From Jiangella alba (GTDB lineage: Bacteria > Actinomycetota > Actinomycetes > Jiangellales > Jiangellaceae): a DNA stretch of 64,000 nucleotides. Made by a program: the position numbers and the translations under genes. Below the pieces are notes generated by a model. That model did not search any database, was not told the DNA's origin, and saw nothing but the letters and a program-made list of their open reading frames with translations. Of the stretch, positions 1-8,707 are shown one piece after another (position 1 is the first letter of the stretch; each line of letters starts with the position of its first letter). Location: positions 372,001 to 436,000 of the forward strand of contig NZ_FNUC01000004.1 of the NCBI RefSeq assembly GCF_900106035.1, given 5' to 3'.

Positions 1-3000
1 GACGCGCTGACGGCGCGGCTCTCACCGGGCTCGAGCGTCAGTTCCGCGGGACTCACCTCGATGCCGGTGACGTCGGTCGGCACCAGCGAGATGGTGACGT
101 CGTCGACGTCGATGTGCGCCGCGCCCGCCACGTAGAACCCGAGCGTGCCGGACGCGCTGTGCGCCGGGTTCTCGCCCTCGAGCACCGTGGCGCCGTCGAC
201 GACGACCGCGACGGACGGCCCGCGGGCCACCACGCGCACGGCGTAGACGGTGTCCGGCTGGAGGCCGCCACCCGCGGGCAGGACGGTCTCGGCCAGCGTC
301 TGCCATTGCGCGTTGTACAGCGTCCACGTCGCGCCGTCGGCGGCGTGCCGGTAGCGGATGTAGCCGCTGCCGTTCTCGCCGTTGCGGTCGTACGTGATCA
401 GCTCCGTGCCTTCCGGCAGCTCGGCCGGCGTCTTCAGCCGGTAGTCGAGCACGTAGTCGGAGAACGCGCGGTCCAGCTGGCCGTTCGCGCCGTTGAGGAT
501 GCGATACCAGTGGTTGCCGGTGTCGTCGGCGACGATCGGGCGGTTGCCGTCGACCGGCCAGCCGTTGCCGCCGGACTCGAAGTCGGTCGCGTGCAGCACG
601 CCGTCACCGTCGGCGACGGTGACGACGGCCTCGTCGCGGATCGCCGGGTCGGCCACCGCCGCCACGGACACCACGGTCTCGCCCGGCGCCAGCGCGGTGA
701 TCTCGCCGGTGGCGGAGACCGTCGCGACCGCCGGGTCGCTGCTCGTGTACGTCACCTCCTGCTCGGTCGCGTCCCACGGCACCGGCTCGGCCCGGAACGG
801 CACGGTCGCGCCGAGCTCGACGGTGAACGTGTCGCCCGGCAGGTACAGCCCGGCCAGCGGGACGGTCTGCGGGCCGTGCGGCAGGCCGACGACGCCCTGC
901 GGGCCGATCTCCTCGAACGCCACCGGCGCGAAGCCCGGGATGCGGTCGTACGCGACGGCGTCGTCGGTCAGCCGGAAGTCGCCGGCCTCCCAGTCGACGA
1001 AGCCGGGGTTCTGGTCGGCGACCCAGTTGTCGGCGTAGTTCATCAGGTTCTCGACGTCGCGGGCGCCGTGCCGGTTGACGTCCGGCGAGCGCTCCATCGT
1101 CGGGTTCCAGACCAGGTTCTTCGCGAAGAAGTTGTGCTCCGGGTAGTAGTGGTTCTCGTCCCAGAAGCTCAGCAGCTCGGGGTACTTCTCCCCGTACGGC
1201 GTGCCGATGAAGTCGTTGTTCTCGGCGAACAGCTTCTCCCACGCCGGCCGGTAGTCGGTGTCGACCTTGTTGCCCGGCTGGTCGCCCATCCACATCTCGT
1301 AGTTGTCGTACGGGACGAAGGTGTCGACGAAGATGTTGTTCTCGGCGGTGATGTGGTCGCCGGAGCCGCTCTTGATGGCGTCGTTGCCCATCCGGTAGAA
1401 GACGTTCTCGCTGATGGTGAGGCCCATCGTGAGGTTGTCCGGATAGACGCCCTCGACACCGTGCCGGCCGATGCCGGTGTCGTGGAAGTAGTTGCGCCTG
1501 ATGACGGTGCCGCGTTCGTGCGGCGTCGCGCCGGCGTTCATGTAGATGGCGCCGAGGTCCTGGAACTGCTTGCAGATGTCGTAGATCTCGTTGTATTCGA
1601 TCAGGTGGTCGTTGCCGTGCACGATGATGCCCGGATGCGGGGCGTCGTTGATCTCGTTGTTGCGGGCCACGTTCCCGACGCCGTCGAACATCACGCCCGG
1701 GTTGTACGCCTTGTGGTAGTAGGCGAAGTCGTGGATGTGCGAGTTCTCGACCCGGTTGTTGCCCGGCTCCAGGGTGTCCTCGTCGCCGCCGTTGAGCACC
1801 ACGCCGACGCCCCCGACGTGGCGCAGCTCGGACGAGACGACGGCGTGGTCGCGGCCGTCCCAGCCGCTCGGGATGCCGTCGTAGACGTAGCGGCCGGGCG
1901 AGTTGATGTAGACGCCGCCGTCGGTGAAGTTCTGGATGTCGCTGCGGGCGAAGGTGACGTTGCTGCCGCCGAGGACGGTGGCCGCGGTGGCCCGGCCGTA
2001 CTCCATGACCAGCTCGTCGAAGGTGATGTAGGACGCGTTCTCGGTCCGGACCATCGGCTCCTTCAGCATGGTGACGGTGACGTCGCCGCTGCGGGTGCGG
2101 AACGCGGCGTTCGGCACGAGGTACAGCACGCCGGTCGCGCGGTCGATGTAGTACTCGCCGGGCGCGTCCAGCTCCTCGAGCAGGTTCTCGGCGAAGTGGA
2201 AGTCCGGGTACCACGACTTCATCAGGCCGGACATCTCGCCGTAGCGCAGCGTGATCGTCTTCGCCTGGGGGTCGATCGACTCGATCTCGTTGTACGACCA
2301 CTCCCAGCTGTAGCCGAAGATGCCGTCCAGCCAGACGTCCTCGGCCTGCGTCCAGTACTGCGGGCGGTCGTAGGTGTAGCTGAACGTGCCGCCGCGCTCC
2401 TGCAGGTCGGGGTCGTCGACGGTGGGGCCAGGGTCGATGATCTCGTTCATCTGGACGGTGCCCTCGTTCGGCCAGCGCGCCAGCGTCATGCCCTGACCGC
2501 CGACGTAGAGCTCCATCGGCGGCACCTTGGAGACGTCGTTCGCCTTCCAGTACCCGTGCCGGCTGGTCTCGCCGTAGTCGGTGATGCCGAGCGCGGCGAG
2601 GTCGACCTGGAGGACGTCGTCGCGGGCGGACTCGTCGACGATGCGGCCCAGCACGGCGTCGTCGGTGACCGCGGTGAAGCCGTCGTGGTCGAGCTGCCGG
2701 CCGCCGCTGAGCCGCACCGTCTCGCCGGGGAACGAGCGGTAGACGATCGGCGCCTCGGCGGTGCCGGAGTCCTGCTCCTCCAGGCGGAACGACGCCGTCC
2801 GCTCGTAGGTGCCTTCGCGCAGGTAGACGGTGACGCCACCGGCCGGCAGGCCGCCGTCGGCCTTGAGCGCGCGGATCGCGTCGCGGGCGCCTTCGAGGGT
2901 GGCCAGCGGCGCGGACTCGGAGCCGTCCTGGGCGTCGTCGCCGTCGGTCGCCACGTACAGGACGGCGCCCGGCTCGGCCGCCGCGGTCTCGGCCTGGGCG

Positions 3001-3061
3001 GCCGGTTGCAGGCCGGCGACCAACAGGCACGCCAGCACGACGATGGGCATGAGGCGTTTCA
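1..3061 (-). CDS. Secreted right-handed beta-helix protein with Ig-like domain (3' end outside window)
   Basis: The frame starts at ATG 3061 (MKRLMPIVVLACLL) with a clear signal peptide ending near residue 24, and runs off the left edge, so the C-terminus is missing. Residues about 34-80 (LYVATDGDDAQDG, LREGTY) match the opening of pectate-lyase-like parallel beta-helix proteins. A long run of helix coils follows, with N-rich turns such as NNRVENSHIHDF and ENNIF. Near nt 700-860 there is a BIG2/Ig-like segment (TYTSSDPAVATVSATGEI), then a LamG-like jelly-roll region, then the start of a second BIG2-like segment. It is the last gene of an operon with a sugar ABC transporter. It is likely an extracellular polysaccharide lyase or glycosidase; the substrate is not readable from sequence. 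Family assignment is firm, activity is inferred. Confidence 0.88.
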
Positions 3062-3088
3062 TGGTGCGGTTCCTTTCTGGGTTCGGAG

Positions 3089-3952
3089 TCACCCCTTGAG
3101 GGCGCCGACCGTGAGGCCGCTGATGATGTGCCGTTGCATGTAGACGAAGAAGATGATCACCGGCGCGATGGCCAGCAGCAGGTTCGGGAAGACCTTGGTG
3201 AGGTCGGTGGAGTACTGGCTGACGCCGGCGTAGATCGCGGTGGTGACCGTGTAGTTGCCGGAGCCGGGGGTGAGCAGCACCTGCGGGCTGATGAAGTCGT
3301 TCCAGATGCCGATCGAGTTGAGGATCAGCACGGTGACGACGGCCGGGCGGGTGAGCGGGAAGATGATCTGCCAGTACGTGCGCAGCCGGCCGGCGCCGTC
3401 GATCGCGGCGGCGTGGTCGATGTCGCGCGGGATCGTGCGGATGAAGCCGACGAACAGGAAGATGCTCACCGGCAGCGTCATCGCCACGTCGTGCAGGATC
3501 AGCCCGGTCACGGTGTTGCCGAGACCGATCGAGCGCAGCACGTAGATGAGCGGCACGATCAGCGCCGCCGACGGGATGAACGTCCCGGCCAGGAAGTACA
3601 GCAGCAGGATCTGCGTCCGCCGCTTCAGGCTGCGGGCGATGACGTAGGCGGCCGGCCCGGCGAACGCGATGCACAGAATGTCGACGGAGACCACCAGGAA
3701 CAAGGTGAAGCCGTAGCTGCGCAGCACGTTGTACTGCGGGCTGGTGACCGCCGCCTCCAGGTACTCCAGCGTCAGCCCGGCGAACGGGATCGCGAACGGG
3801 TTGGCCTGGATGTCCTGCTGCGACTTGAAGCTGTTCACCAGCAGCAGGTACGCCGGGATCGTCATGACCACGAACAGCAGCGCGAGCAGCGCCACCCGGG
3901 TGACGGGCGGCCGCCGGCGCGCCGCCGGGACGAGGTCCGTGGAGAGTGCCAT
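3089..3952 (-). CDS. Carbohydrate ABC transporter permease (CUT1, MalG type)
   Basis: This 287-aa inner-membrane protein starts MALSTDLVPAARR and has six predicted membrane spans, beginning with VALLALLFVVMTIPAYLLLVN. The EAA loop that contacts the shared ATPase is present near residues 185-205 (DHAAAIDGAGRLRTYWQIIFP). It ends ISGLTVGALKG, the usual MalG-type tail. The start at 3952 lies 8 bp after the stop of the other permease, so the two are co-transcribed. No ATPase is encoded nearby; in actinobacteria such systems usually share a multi-purpose MsiK-type ATPase. Confidence 0.93.
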   Translation of the reverse strand: MALSTDLVPAARRRPPVTRVALLALLFVVMTIPAYLLLVNSFKSQQDIQANPFAIPFAGLTLEYLEAAVTSPQYNVLRSYGFTLFLVVSVDILCIAFAGPAAYVIARSLKRRTQILLLYFLAGTFIPSAALIVPLIYVLRSIGLGNTVTGLILHDVAMTLPVSIFLFVGFIRTIPRDIDHAAAIDGAGRLRTYWQIIFPLTRPAVVTVLILNSIGIWNDFISPQVLLTPGSGNYTVTTAIYAGVSQYSTDLTKVFPNLLLAIAPVIIFFVYMQRHIISGLTVGALKG

Positions 3953-3960
3953 GGATGCTC

Positions 3961-4905
3961 CTAGTTCGCCGCGGCCTGGTCCTGCCGGTTGCGCATGGCG
4001 GCCACCAGCACGGACAGGACAGCGGACACCACCATCAGGGCCACCGCCTGCGCGGTCGCGAAGCCGACGTCGGTACTGGCGAACGACCGGCTGAGGATGA
4101 CGTACGCGATGGTCTCGGTGGACCCGGCCGGACCGCCGTCGGTGAGGCTGACGACGATGTCGTAGACCTTGATCAGCCCGACCAGGTTGAGCACCATCGC
4201 GACCGTCACGACCGGCGAGATCATCGGGATGACGATCCGGCGGTTGATCTGCCGCCGCGACGCGCCGTCGATCTGCGCGGCCTCGATGAGGTCGTGCGGC
4301 ACCGTCTGCAGCGCCGCGACGAACAGCACGACGTTGAACCCGAACCCGGCCCACACGATGACGCCGACCAGCGTGATGACCGCCAGCGTCTCGTCGAACA
4401 GGAACCCGACCGGCCCGACCCCGAACCGCTCCAGCGTGATGTTGATCGCCCCGTTGGTGCCGAGGATCGCGCTCCACAGGAAGCCGAGGATCAGCGCGCT
4501 GATGACGTGCGGGTAGTAGGCCAGTGCCCGGAAGAACGAGTTCGTCCGCGACCGCTCCTTCAGCTGCAGCGCGTACGCCAGGCCGAGGCCGAGCATGCCG
4601 ACCGACCCGAACGCCGCCACGACGAACGTGACCACCCAGGCCCGGCTGATGCCCGGGTCCTCGAACAGCCGGGTGTAGTTCTCGACGCCGATGAACGTGG
4701 CGTCGGAGAAGCCGTTCCAGTCGGTCAGGCTCAGGTACAGCGCGACGACGACCGGGACGATCGTCATCACCGTGTACACGACGACGGCCGGGGCCAGCAT
4801 GCCGAGGCTGAGCGCGCCGTCGCGCCACCGGCGACGGCGGACGGCGGCGGTGCCGGGGTGACCGGGAGCCGGCGCGGGCGGGTCGTCCGTCCGCGCCGGG
4901 CTCAC
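3961..4905 (-). CDS. Carbohydrate ABC transporter permease (CUT1, MalF type)
   Basis: This 314-aa protein has six membrane spans and the EAA-loop signature (DLIEAAQIDGASRRQINRRI, near residue 220). I place the start at GTG 4905 (VSPARTDDPP), 2 bp after the stop of the binding-protein gene; no ATG lies between that point and the first membrane span. The long open frame upstream in the same phase reads through the binding-protein gene and is composition-driven. It pairs with the downstream MalG-type permease to form the translocation pore of a sugar importer. Confidence 0.92.
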   Translation of the reverse strand: MSPARTDDPPAPAPGHPGTAAVRRRRWRDGALSLGMLAPAVVVYTVMTIVPVVVALYLSLTDWNGFSDATFIGVENYTRLFEDPGISRAWVVTFVVAAFGSVGMLGLGLAYALQLKERSRTNSFFRALAYYPHVISALILGFLWSAILGTNGAINITLERFGVGPVGFLFDETLAVITLVGVIVWAGFGFNVVLFVAALQTVPHDLIEAAQIDGASRRQINRRIVIPMISPVVTVAMVLNLVGLIKVYDIVVSLTDGGPAGSTETIAYVILSRSFASTDVGFATAQAVALMVVSAVLSVLVAAMRNRQDQAAAN

Positions 4906-4907
4906 CT

Positions 4908-6161
4908 TCAGCGCTGCGAGTCCCACCACGAGTCCAGGTTGGCGGCGACGTCGCCGGCCGAGGAGCCGGTGAACAGGGACTGGACCTGCGTGTTCAGCTC
5001 CTCCGCGTAGCCGTGCACCGGCTGCCGCTCGCCCTGCTTGACGATCACCATCGGGCTGGCGTCGAGGACCGCCTGGACGCCCTCGCCGAGGCTGGACACG
5101 TCGTAGCTGAAGCCCTTGCGCAGGTTGCCGTCGGCGGCGAGCTGGATCTCGATCGCCTCGTCGTCGGTGACCAGCCACTCGACGAGGTCGATCGCCTCCT
5201 CCTTGGCGTCGGAGGCCTCGACGACGGTGTACGGCTGGGCCATGTTGCCGAACTGGCCGGGCGGGTACGTGCCGTCGGCCGGGACGGGGAAGACGCCGAT
5301 CTGGTCGCTCAGGCCGGCCTCGTCGGCGGCGGGCACGAAGTACGAGCCCATGATGTACATCGCCGAGTCGCCCGCGAGGAACGCCGCCTGCCCGTCCGGG
5401 TACTCCAGGCCGAGCGCGCTCTGGGTGAGGAAGCCCTCCTTCAGCCACGACTCGTACAGCTCGAAGTAGCGCAGGTAGCCGCTGTCGGCGAAGGACGTCT
5501 CGCCGTTCTTGCGCTCGACCACCCAGTCCGGCTCGTCGGTGAGGACACCCGCGTCGGCCAGCATGGTGAACTGCGCGCCGGTGACCCACTGGCCGGCCGA
5601 CTGCAGCGGCTGGTAGCCGGCCGCCTGGAGCTTGCGCATCGCGTCCTCGAACTGCGCGATGGACTGCAGCTGGGTGGCGTCGACGCCGGCCTCGTCGAAG
5701 GCGGCCTTGTTGTAGAACACCAGCGACTGGATCTGCTCGCCGACGCCGACGACGTAGTGCCCGCCGTCGATCGCGTAGTCCTCGAACAGCGGGGTGTCGG
5801 CGGCCCAGTCCTCGCCGGACAGGTCGACGAACAGCTCCGCGGTCTCCGGGTTCGGGATGACGTGCTGCGCGATGTCCGGCGGGTCGCCCGCGGCGAGGTC
5901 CTGCTGCAGCTTGGCCTCCGCCTCGATGGTCCCGGTCAGCTCCAGCTCGACGGTGATGCCGGGGTTCTCCGCCTCGTACTTGTCGAACAGCTCGTTCCAG
6001 AACTGCTCGGTGAGGTTGGGGGTGATGTTGACGATCATCCGCAGCGTGGTGTCGCCGCCCTCGCCGCCCGCGACGTCGTCGTCACCGCCGCCACACGCCG
6101 ACGCCGTCAGCACCGCCGAGGCCAGCACTCCGGCCGTCAGGAATCGCCGCCTGCTGTTCAT
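4908..6161 (-). CDS. Sugar ABC transporter substrate-binding lipoprotein
   Basis: This protein of about 417 aa belongs to extracellular solute-binding protein family 1. The N-terminus MNSRRRFLTAGVLASAV has a twin-arginine-like motif (SRRRFL) and a lipobox ending in Cys (ASAC), followed by GGGDDD, so it should be a Tat- or Sec-exported lipoprotein on the outer face of the membrane. I prefer ATG 6161 over ATG 6167, because the GGAGAG ribosome site sits directly against 6167 but about 6 nt before 6161. It is the receptor for the two permeases that follow. The ligand is not evident; the context of a beta-helix protein and a fucosidase points to a plant or algal oligosaccharide. Confidence 0.93.
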   Translation of the reverse strand: MNSRRRFLTAGVLASAVLTASACGGGDDDVAGGEGGDTTLRMIVNITPNLTEQFWNELFDKYEAENPGITVELELTGTIEAEAKLQQDLAAGDPPDIAQHVIPNPETAELFVDLSGEDWAADTPLFEDYAIDGGHYVVGVGEQIQSLVFYNKAAFDEAGVDATQLQSIAQFEDAMRKLQAAGYQPLQSAGQWVTGAQFTMLADAGVLTDEPDWVVERKNGETSFADSGYLRYFELYESWLKEGFLTQSALGLEYPDGQAAFLAGDSAMYIMGSYFVPAADEAGLSDQIGVFPVPADGTYPPGQFGNMAQPYTVVEASDAKEEAIDLVEWLVTDDEAIEIQLAADGNLRKGFSYDVSSLGEGVQAVLDASPMVIVKQGERQPVHGYAEELNTQVQSLFTGSSAGDVAANLDSWWDSQR

Positions 6162-6204
6162 GGTCATCTCTCCGCTCGCTCCGTTGCGTTGGTGGGTGTG
6201 GTCA

Positions 6205-6223
6205 AGGGGTGTCTGACACCCCT
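6205..6223. promoter_or_regulatory. Perfect 19-bp palindrome between rraA-like gene and binding-protein gene
   Basis: AGGGGTGTC-T-GACACCCCT has 9-bp arms and a 1-nt centre. It overlaps the stop codon of the RraA-like gene and sits about 45 bp upstream of the sugar-binding protein gene. It could be an operator for an internal promoter, or an RNA hairpin that sets the relative level of the binding protein. The symmetry is seen in the sequence; the role is inferred. Confidence 0.5.
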
Positions 6224-7010
6224 AGCGGCCGTTGCTGCTGCCCTGGTGGGCGACGTACTCGTCCAGGCCCCGGCCGGTCAGCGGGTAGTAGTCGGACAGC
6301 CGTCCGCCGGCGTCGAGGCGCCGGCGGGCGAACTCCTCCTTGTCCTGGTGGGCGAGTGCGTCATCGGCGATCGCCTGGGCATGCGACGGCGGCACCACCA
6401 CGGCGCCGTCGTCGTCGGCGATCACCAGGTCGCCGGGGCGCACCAGCGCCCCGCCGACCGCGACCGGCACGTTGTACGCGTACGGGAACAACTCGGTCTG
6501 GGACGCATAATGCGGGGTGACGCCGGTGCACCAGACCGGCACCCCGAGTGCGCGCACCTTGCCGGCGTCGCGGATGCGCCCGTCGACGACGATGCCGGCG
6601 CCGCCGCGCAGCTTGAAGTAGCGCACCAGCATGTCGCCGAGGCAGCCGGTGCGCTGGGCCGCCTGCGCCGACACCACCAGCACGTCGCCGGGGCGGATCG
6701 ACTCCAGCACCGCCCACAGCGCCGACCGCCGTTCCGCGTCCTCCTGCCCCTGGCCGGAGAACACGTCCTCGCGCTGCGGCATGAACTGCAGCGTGACGGC
6801 GGCGCCGGTGACGCGGATCTCGGCGTCGCGGTGCAGCGGCGCCGGGCCGTCGATGAACGTCCGGGTGACGCCCTGGTGGTGCAGCTTCGCGCAGGCGGTG
6901 GCCGCGCTCACCCCGGACAACGCCTCGACCACCGCGCGCGTCGGCCGCCCGGGCGGGGCGGAGAGCAAGGGGGTGTGGCCGGTCGGATAACCGTCCTGCT
7001 CGGTGTTCAT
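6222..7010 (-). CDS. RraA-like family protein (HMG/CHA aldolase-like)
   Basis: This protein of about 262 aa starts at ATG 7010 (MNTEQDGYPTG), preceded by GAGAGGAC at good spacing. The core GGAGIVVDGRIRDA, followed by PVWCTG and GDLVIADDDGAVVVP, is the RraA/DlpA fold signature; the R-D pair in GRIRDA is the substrate and metal site in 4-hydroxy-4-methyl-2-oxoglutarate aldolases. Family members cleave 4-hydroxy-2-oxoacids or decarboxylate oxaloacetate; some are only regulatory-like. As the first gene of the sugar-transport operon it probably acts on a late keto-acid intermediate of the imported sugar. The exact substrate is unknown. Confidence 0.85.
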   Translation of the reverse strand: MNTEQDGYPTGHTPLLSAPPGRPTRAVVEALSGVSAATACAKLHHQGVTRTFIDGPAPLHRDAEIRVTGAAVTLQFMPQREDVFSGQGQEDAERRSALWAVLESIRPGDVLVVSAQAAQRTGCLGDMLVRYFKLRGGAGIVVDGRIRDAGKVRALGVPVWCTGVTPHYASQTELFPYAYNVPVAVGGALVRPGDLVIADDDGAVVVPPSHAQAIADDALAHQDKEEFARRRLDAGGRLSDYYPLTGRGLDEYVAHQGSSNGR

Positions 7011-7050
7011 CCGGCGTCCTCTCGGAGTATGATCGCGGATCACTTATCGT

Positions 7051-7068
7051 CTATCGATTGAGCGATAG
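7051..7068. promoter_or_regulatory. Inverted repeat, candidate operator in the rraA-like/fucosidase divergent promoter region
   Basis: CTATCG-ATTGAG-CGATAG has perfect 6-bp arms and a 6-bp spacer, and a further TATCG copy lies just left of it (7046-7050). It is in the 139-bp space between the divergent RraA-like and alpha-L-fucosidase genes. It could let one repressor of the GntR, LacI or IclR kind control both arms. No regulator gene is next to it, so the protein that binds is unknown. Confidence 0.55.
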
Positions 7069-7149
7069 GAAACCGTCGTCCCCGCCGTCGTGTCAAGACC
7101 CCGGCCGCGAGACGATGGCCGGCCGGCTACTGAATTGAGTGAGGAACCG

Positions 7150-8445
7150 ATGGCGACGACGGCACTCGCGGGCCCCGGCCGGGACTGGTTCACGCACGCC
7201 CGGTTCGGCATGTTCGTGCACTTCGGGCTGTACTCACTGGCCGCCCGGCACGAGTGGGTGATGTCGCGGGAGCGCACGCCGCTCGCGGAGTACGAGCGCT
7301 ACGCGGAGGTGTTCGATCCGGACCTGTTCGACGCCCGCGCCATCGCCCGCGCCGCCCGCGCGGCCGGCATGGGCTACGTCGTGCTGACGAGCAAGCACCA
7401 CGAGGGTTTCGGCCTGTGGGACTCCGCCGTCAGCGACTACACGTCGGCCGCGGCGTGCGGGCGCGACCTCGTCGCGGAGTTCGCCGACGCCGCCCGCGCC
7501 GAAGGGCTGCGGGTCGGGCTCTACCACTCCCTCATCGACTGGCACCACCCCGACTTCACCGTCGACTATCTGCACCCTCGCCGCGACGACCCGCCGGGCC
7601 CGCCCCGCGACATGGCGCGCTACCGCGCCTACCTGCACGCGCAGGTGCGCGAGCTGCTCACCGGCTACGGCCGCGTCGACTACCTGTTCTTCGACTACAC
7701 CTACGCCGAGGACCGCGACGGCGTGCGCGGCAAGTACCCGGAGGACTGGGCCGCCGACGAACTGCTGGCCATGGCCCGCGAGCTGCAGCCGGACATCGTC
7801 GTGAACGACCGCCTGGGCATCCCGGGCGACCTCGTCACGCCGGAGCAGTACCAGCCGGCCTCGCCGATGCGCGCGCCGGACGGGTCGCCGATCGTGTGGG
7901 AGGCCTGCCAGACGCTGAACGGCAGCTGGGGCTACGACCGCGACAACACCCGGTTCAAGACGCCGGACCTGCTGGTGCGGATGCTGGTCGACACCGTCGC
8001 GAAGGGCGGCAACCTGCTGCTCAACGTGGGTCCGGACGGACGGGGCGCGCTGCCGGCCCGCGACGTCACGACGCTGGACGCGCTGGCGGGGTGGATGCGG
8101 CTGCACGGGCGCTCGGTCGTCGGCGCCGGACCGGCCGCGGCGGACCTCGCGGCGGCCGTGGCGCCGGGCCTGCCGCCGGGCGCCGTCCTCACCCAGCGCG
8201 GCGACCGGCTCTACGTCCACCTGTTCGCGTGGCCGTTCGAGCACGTGCACCTGCGCGGGATGGCCGACCGGGTGCGCCACGCGCAGCTGCTGAACGACGG
8301 GTCGGAGCTGGCGACGATCCGGCTGGCACCCGGCCAGCAGGCCTGGAACACGACGCCCGGCGGCCAGCCGCCGGGCACGCTGACGCTGCGACTGCCGACC
8401 GTCCGCCCGGACGTGCTGGTGCCGGTGGTGGAGCTGTTCCTCTAG
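7150..8445 (+). CDS. Alpha-L-fucosidase, GH29
   Basis: This 431-aa protein starts at ATG 7150 behind a GAGGAA ribosome site; earlier in-frame starts have none. GH29 landmarks are in order: WFTHARFGMFVHFGLYS near the N-terminus, TSKHHEGFGLWDS, the strand with the likely nucleophile Asp (VDYLFFDYTY), IVWEACQTLNGSWGY, and GGNLLLNVGPDGRG. There is no signal peptide, so it should act in the cytoplasm on imported fucosylated oligosaccharides, releasing L-fucose. It is divergent from the transporter and RraA-like operon, which probably supplies its substrate. Fold and family are secure; strict fucose specificity is inferred. Confidence 0.9.
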   Translation: MATTALAGPGRDWFTHARFGMFVHFGLYSLAARHEWVMSRERTPLAEYERYAEVFDPDLFDARAIARAARAAGMGYVVLTSKHHEGFGLWDSAVSDYTSAAACGRDLVAEFADAARAEGLRVGLYHSLIDWHHPDFTVDYLHPRRDDPPGPPRDMARYRAYLHAQVRELLTGYGRVDYLFFDYTYAEDRDGVRGKYPEDWAADELLAMARELQPDIVVNDRLGIPGDLVTPEQYQPASPMRAPDGSPIVWEACQTLNGSWGYDRDNTRFKTPDLLVRMLVDTVAKGGNLLLNVGPDGRGALPARDVTTLDALAGWMRLHGRSVVGAGPAAADLAAAVAPGLPPGAVLTQRGDRLYVHLFAWPFEHVHLRGMADRVRHAQLLNDGSELATIRLAPGQQAWNTTPGGQPPGTLTLRLPTVRPDVLVPVVELFL

Positions 8446-8449
8446 ACGG

Positions 8450-8707
8450 TCATTCGGGCTCGGAGCCGCTGTTGCCCTGGGCGCGCCGCCGCCATTCCTC
8501 CTTGCGCCGGCGCTCCGCGGCGGTCAGCGGCGCCTGCGGGTTGCCGTCGTCGTCGAGACCGATGGAACCGTGGAACTTGGCGGCGTTCACGCCTGGTCGC
8601 CGCGGCCGCCGCTTCGCCGCCGCGAGCTCACTCTTGAGCTTCGCGATGGCCTCCATCGTCCGTTCCCGCTCCTCAGGGGACACGTCGCCGGGCCCTGCTG
8701 TCGTCAT
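8450..8707 (-). CDS. Small charged protein translationally coupled to the ADP-ribosyltransferase toxin; candidate immunity protein
   Basis: This 86-aa protein (MTTAGPGDVSPEERERT) is very rich in Arg, Lys and Glu, with a predicted helix at residues 10-30, a central FHGSIGLDDDGNP segment and a basic C-terminal helix (AAERRRKEEWRRRAQ). I do not recognise a family. Its ATG overlaps the toxin stop codon by 4 bp (ATGA at 8704-8707), so it should be made in step with the toxin. In polymorphic toxin loci this is where the immunity gene sits. The size fits, but the charged, partly disordered composition is not typical, so a chaperone or a regulator is also possible. Confidence 0.72.
   Translation of the reverse strand: MTTAGPGDVSPEERERTMEAIAKLKSELAAAKRRPRRPGVNAAKFHGSIGLDDDGNPQAPLTAAERRRKEEWRRRAQGNSGSEPE

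Noticed and set aside
114..3143. A 1009-codon open frame on the plus strand opposite the beta-helix gene
   Set aside because: Its product is dominated by R, V, D, A and G as expected from antisense high-GC coding DNA; the minus-strand gene has a signal peptide and known domains.
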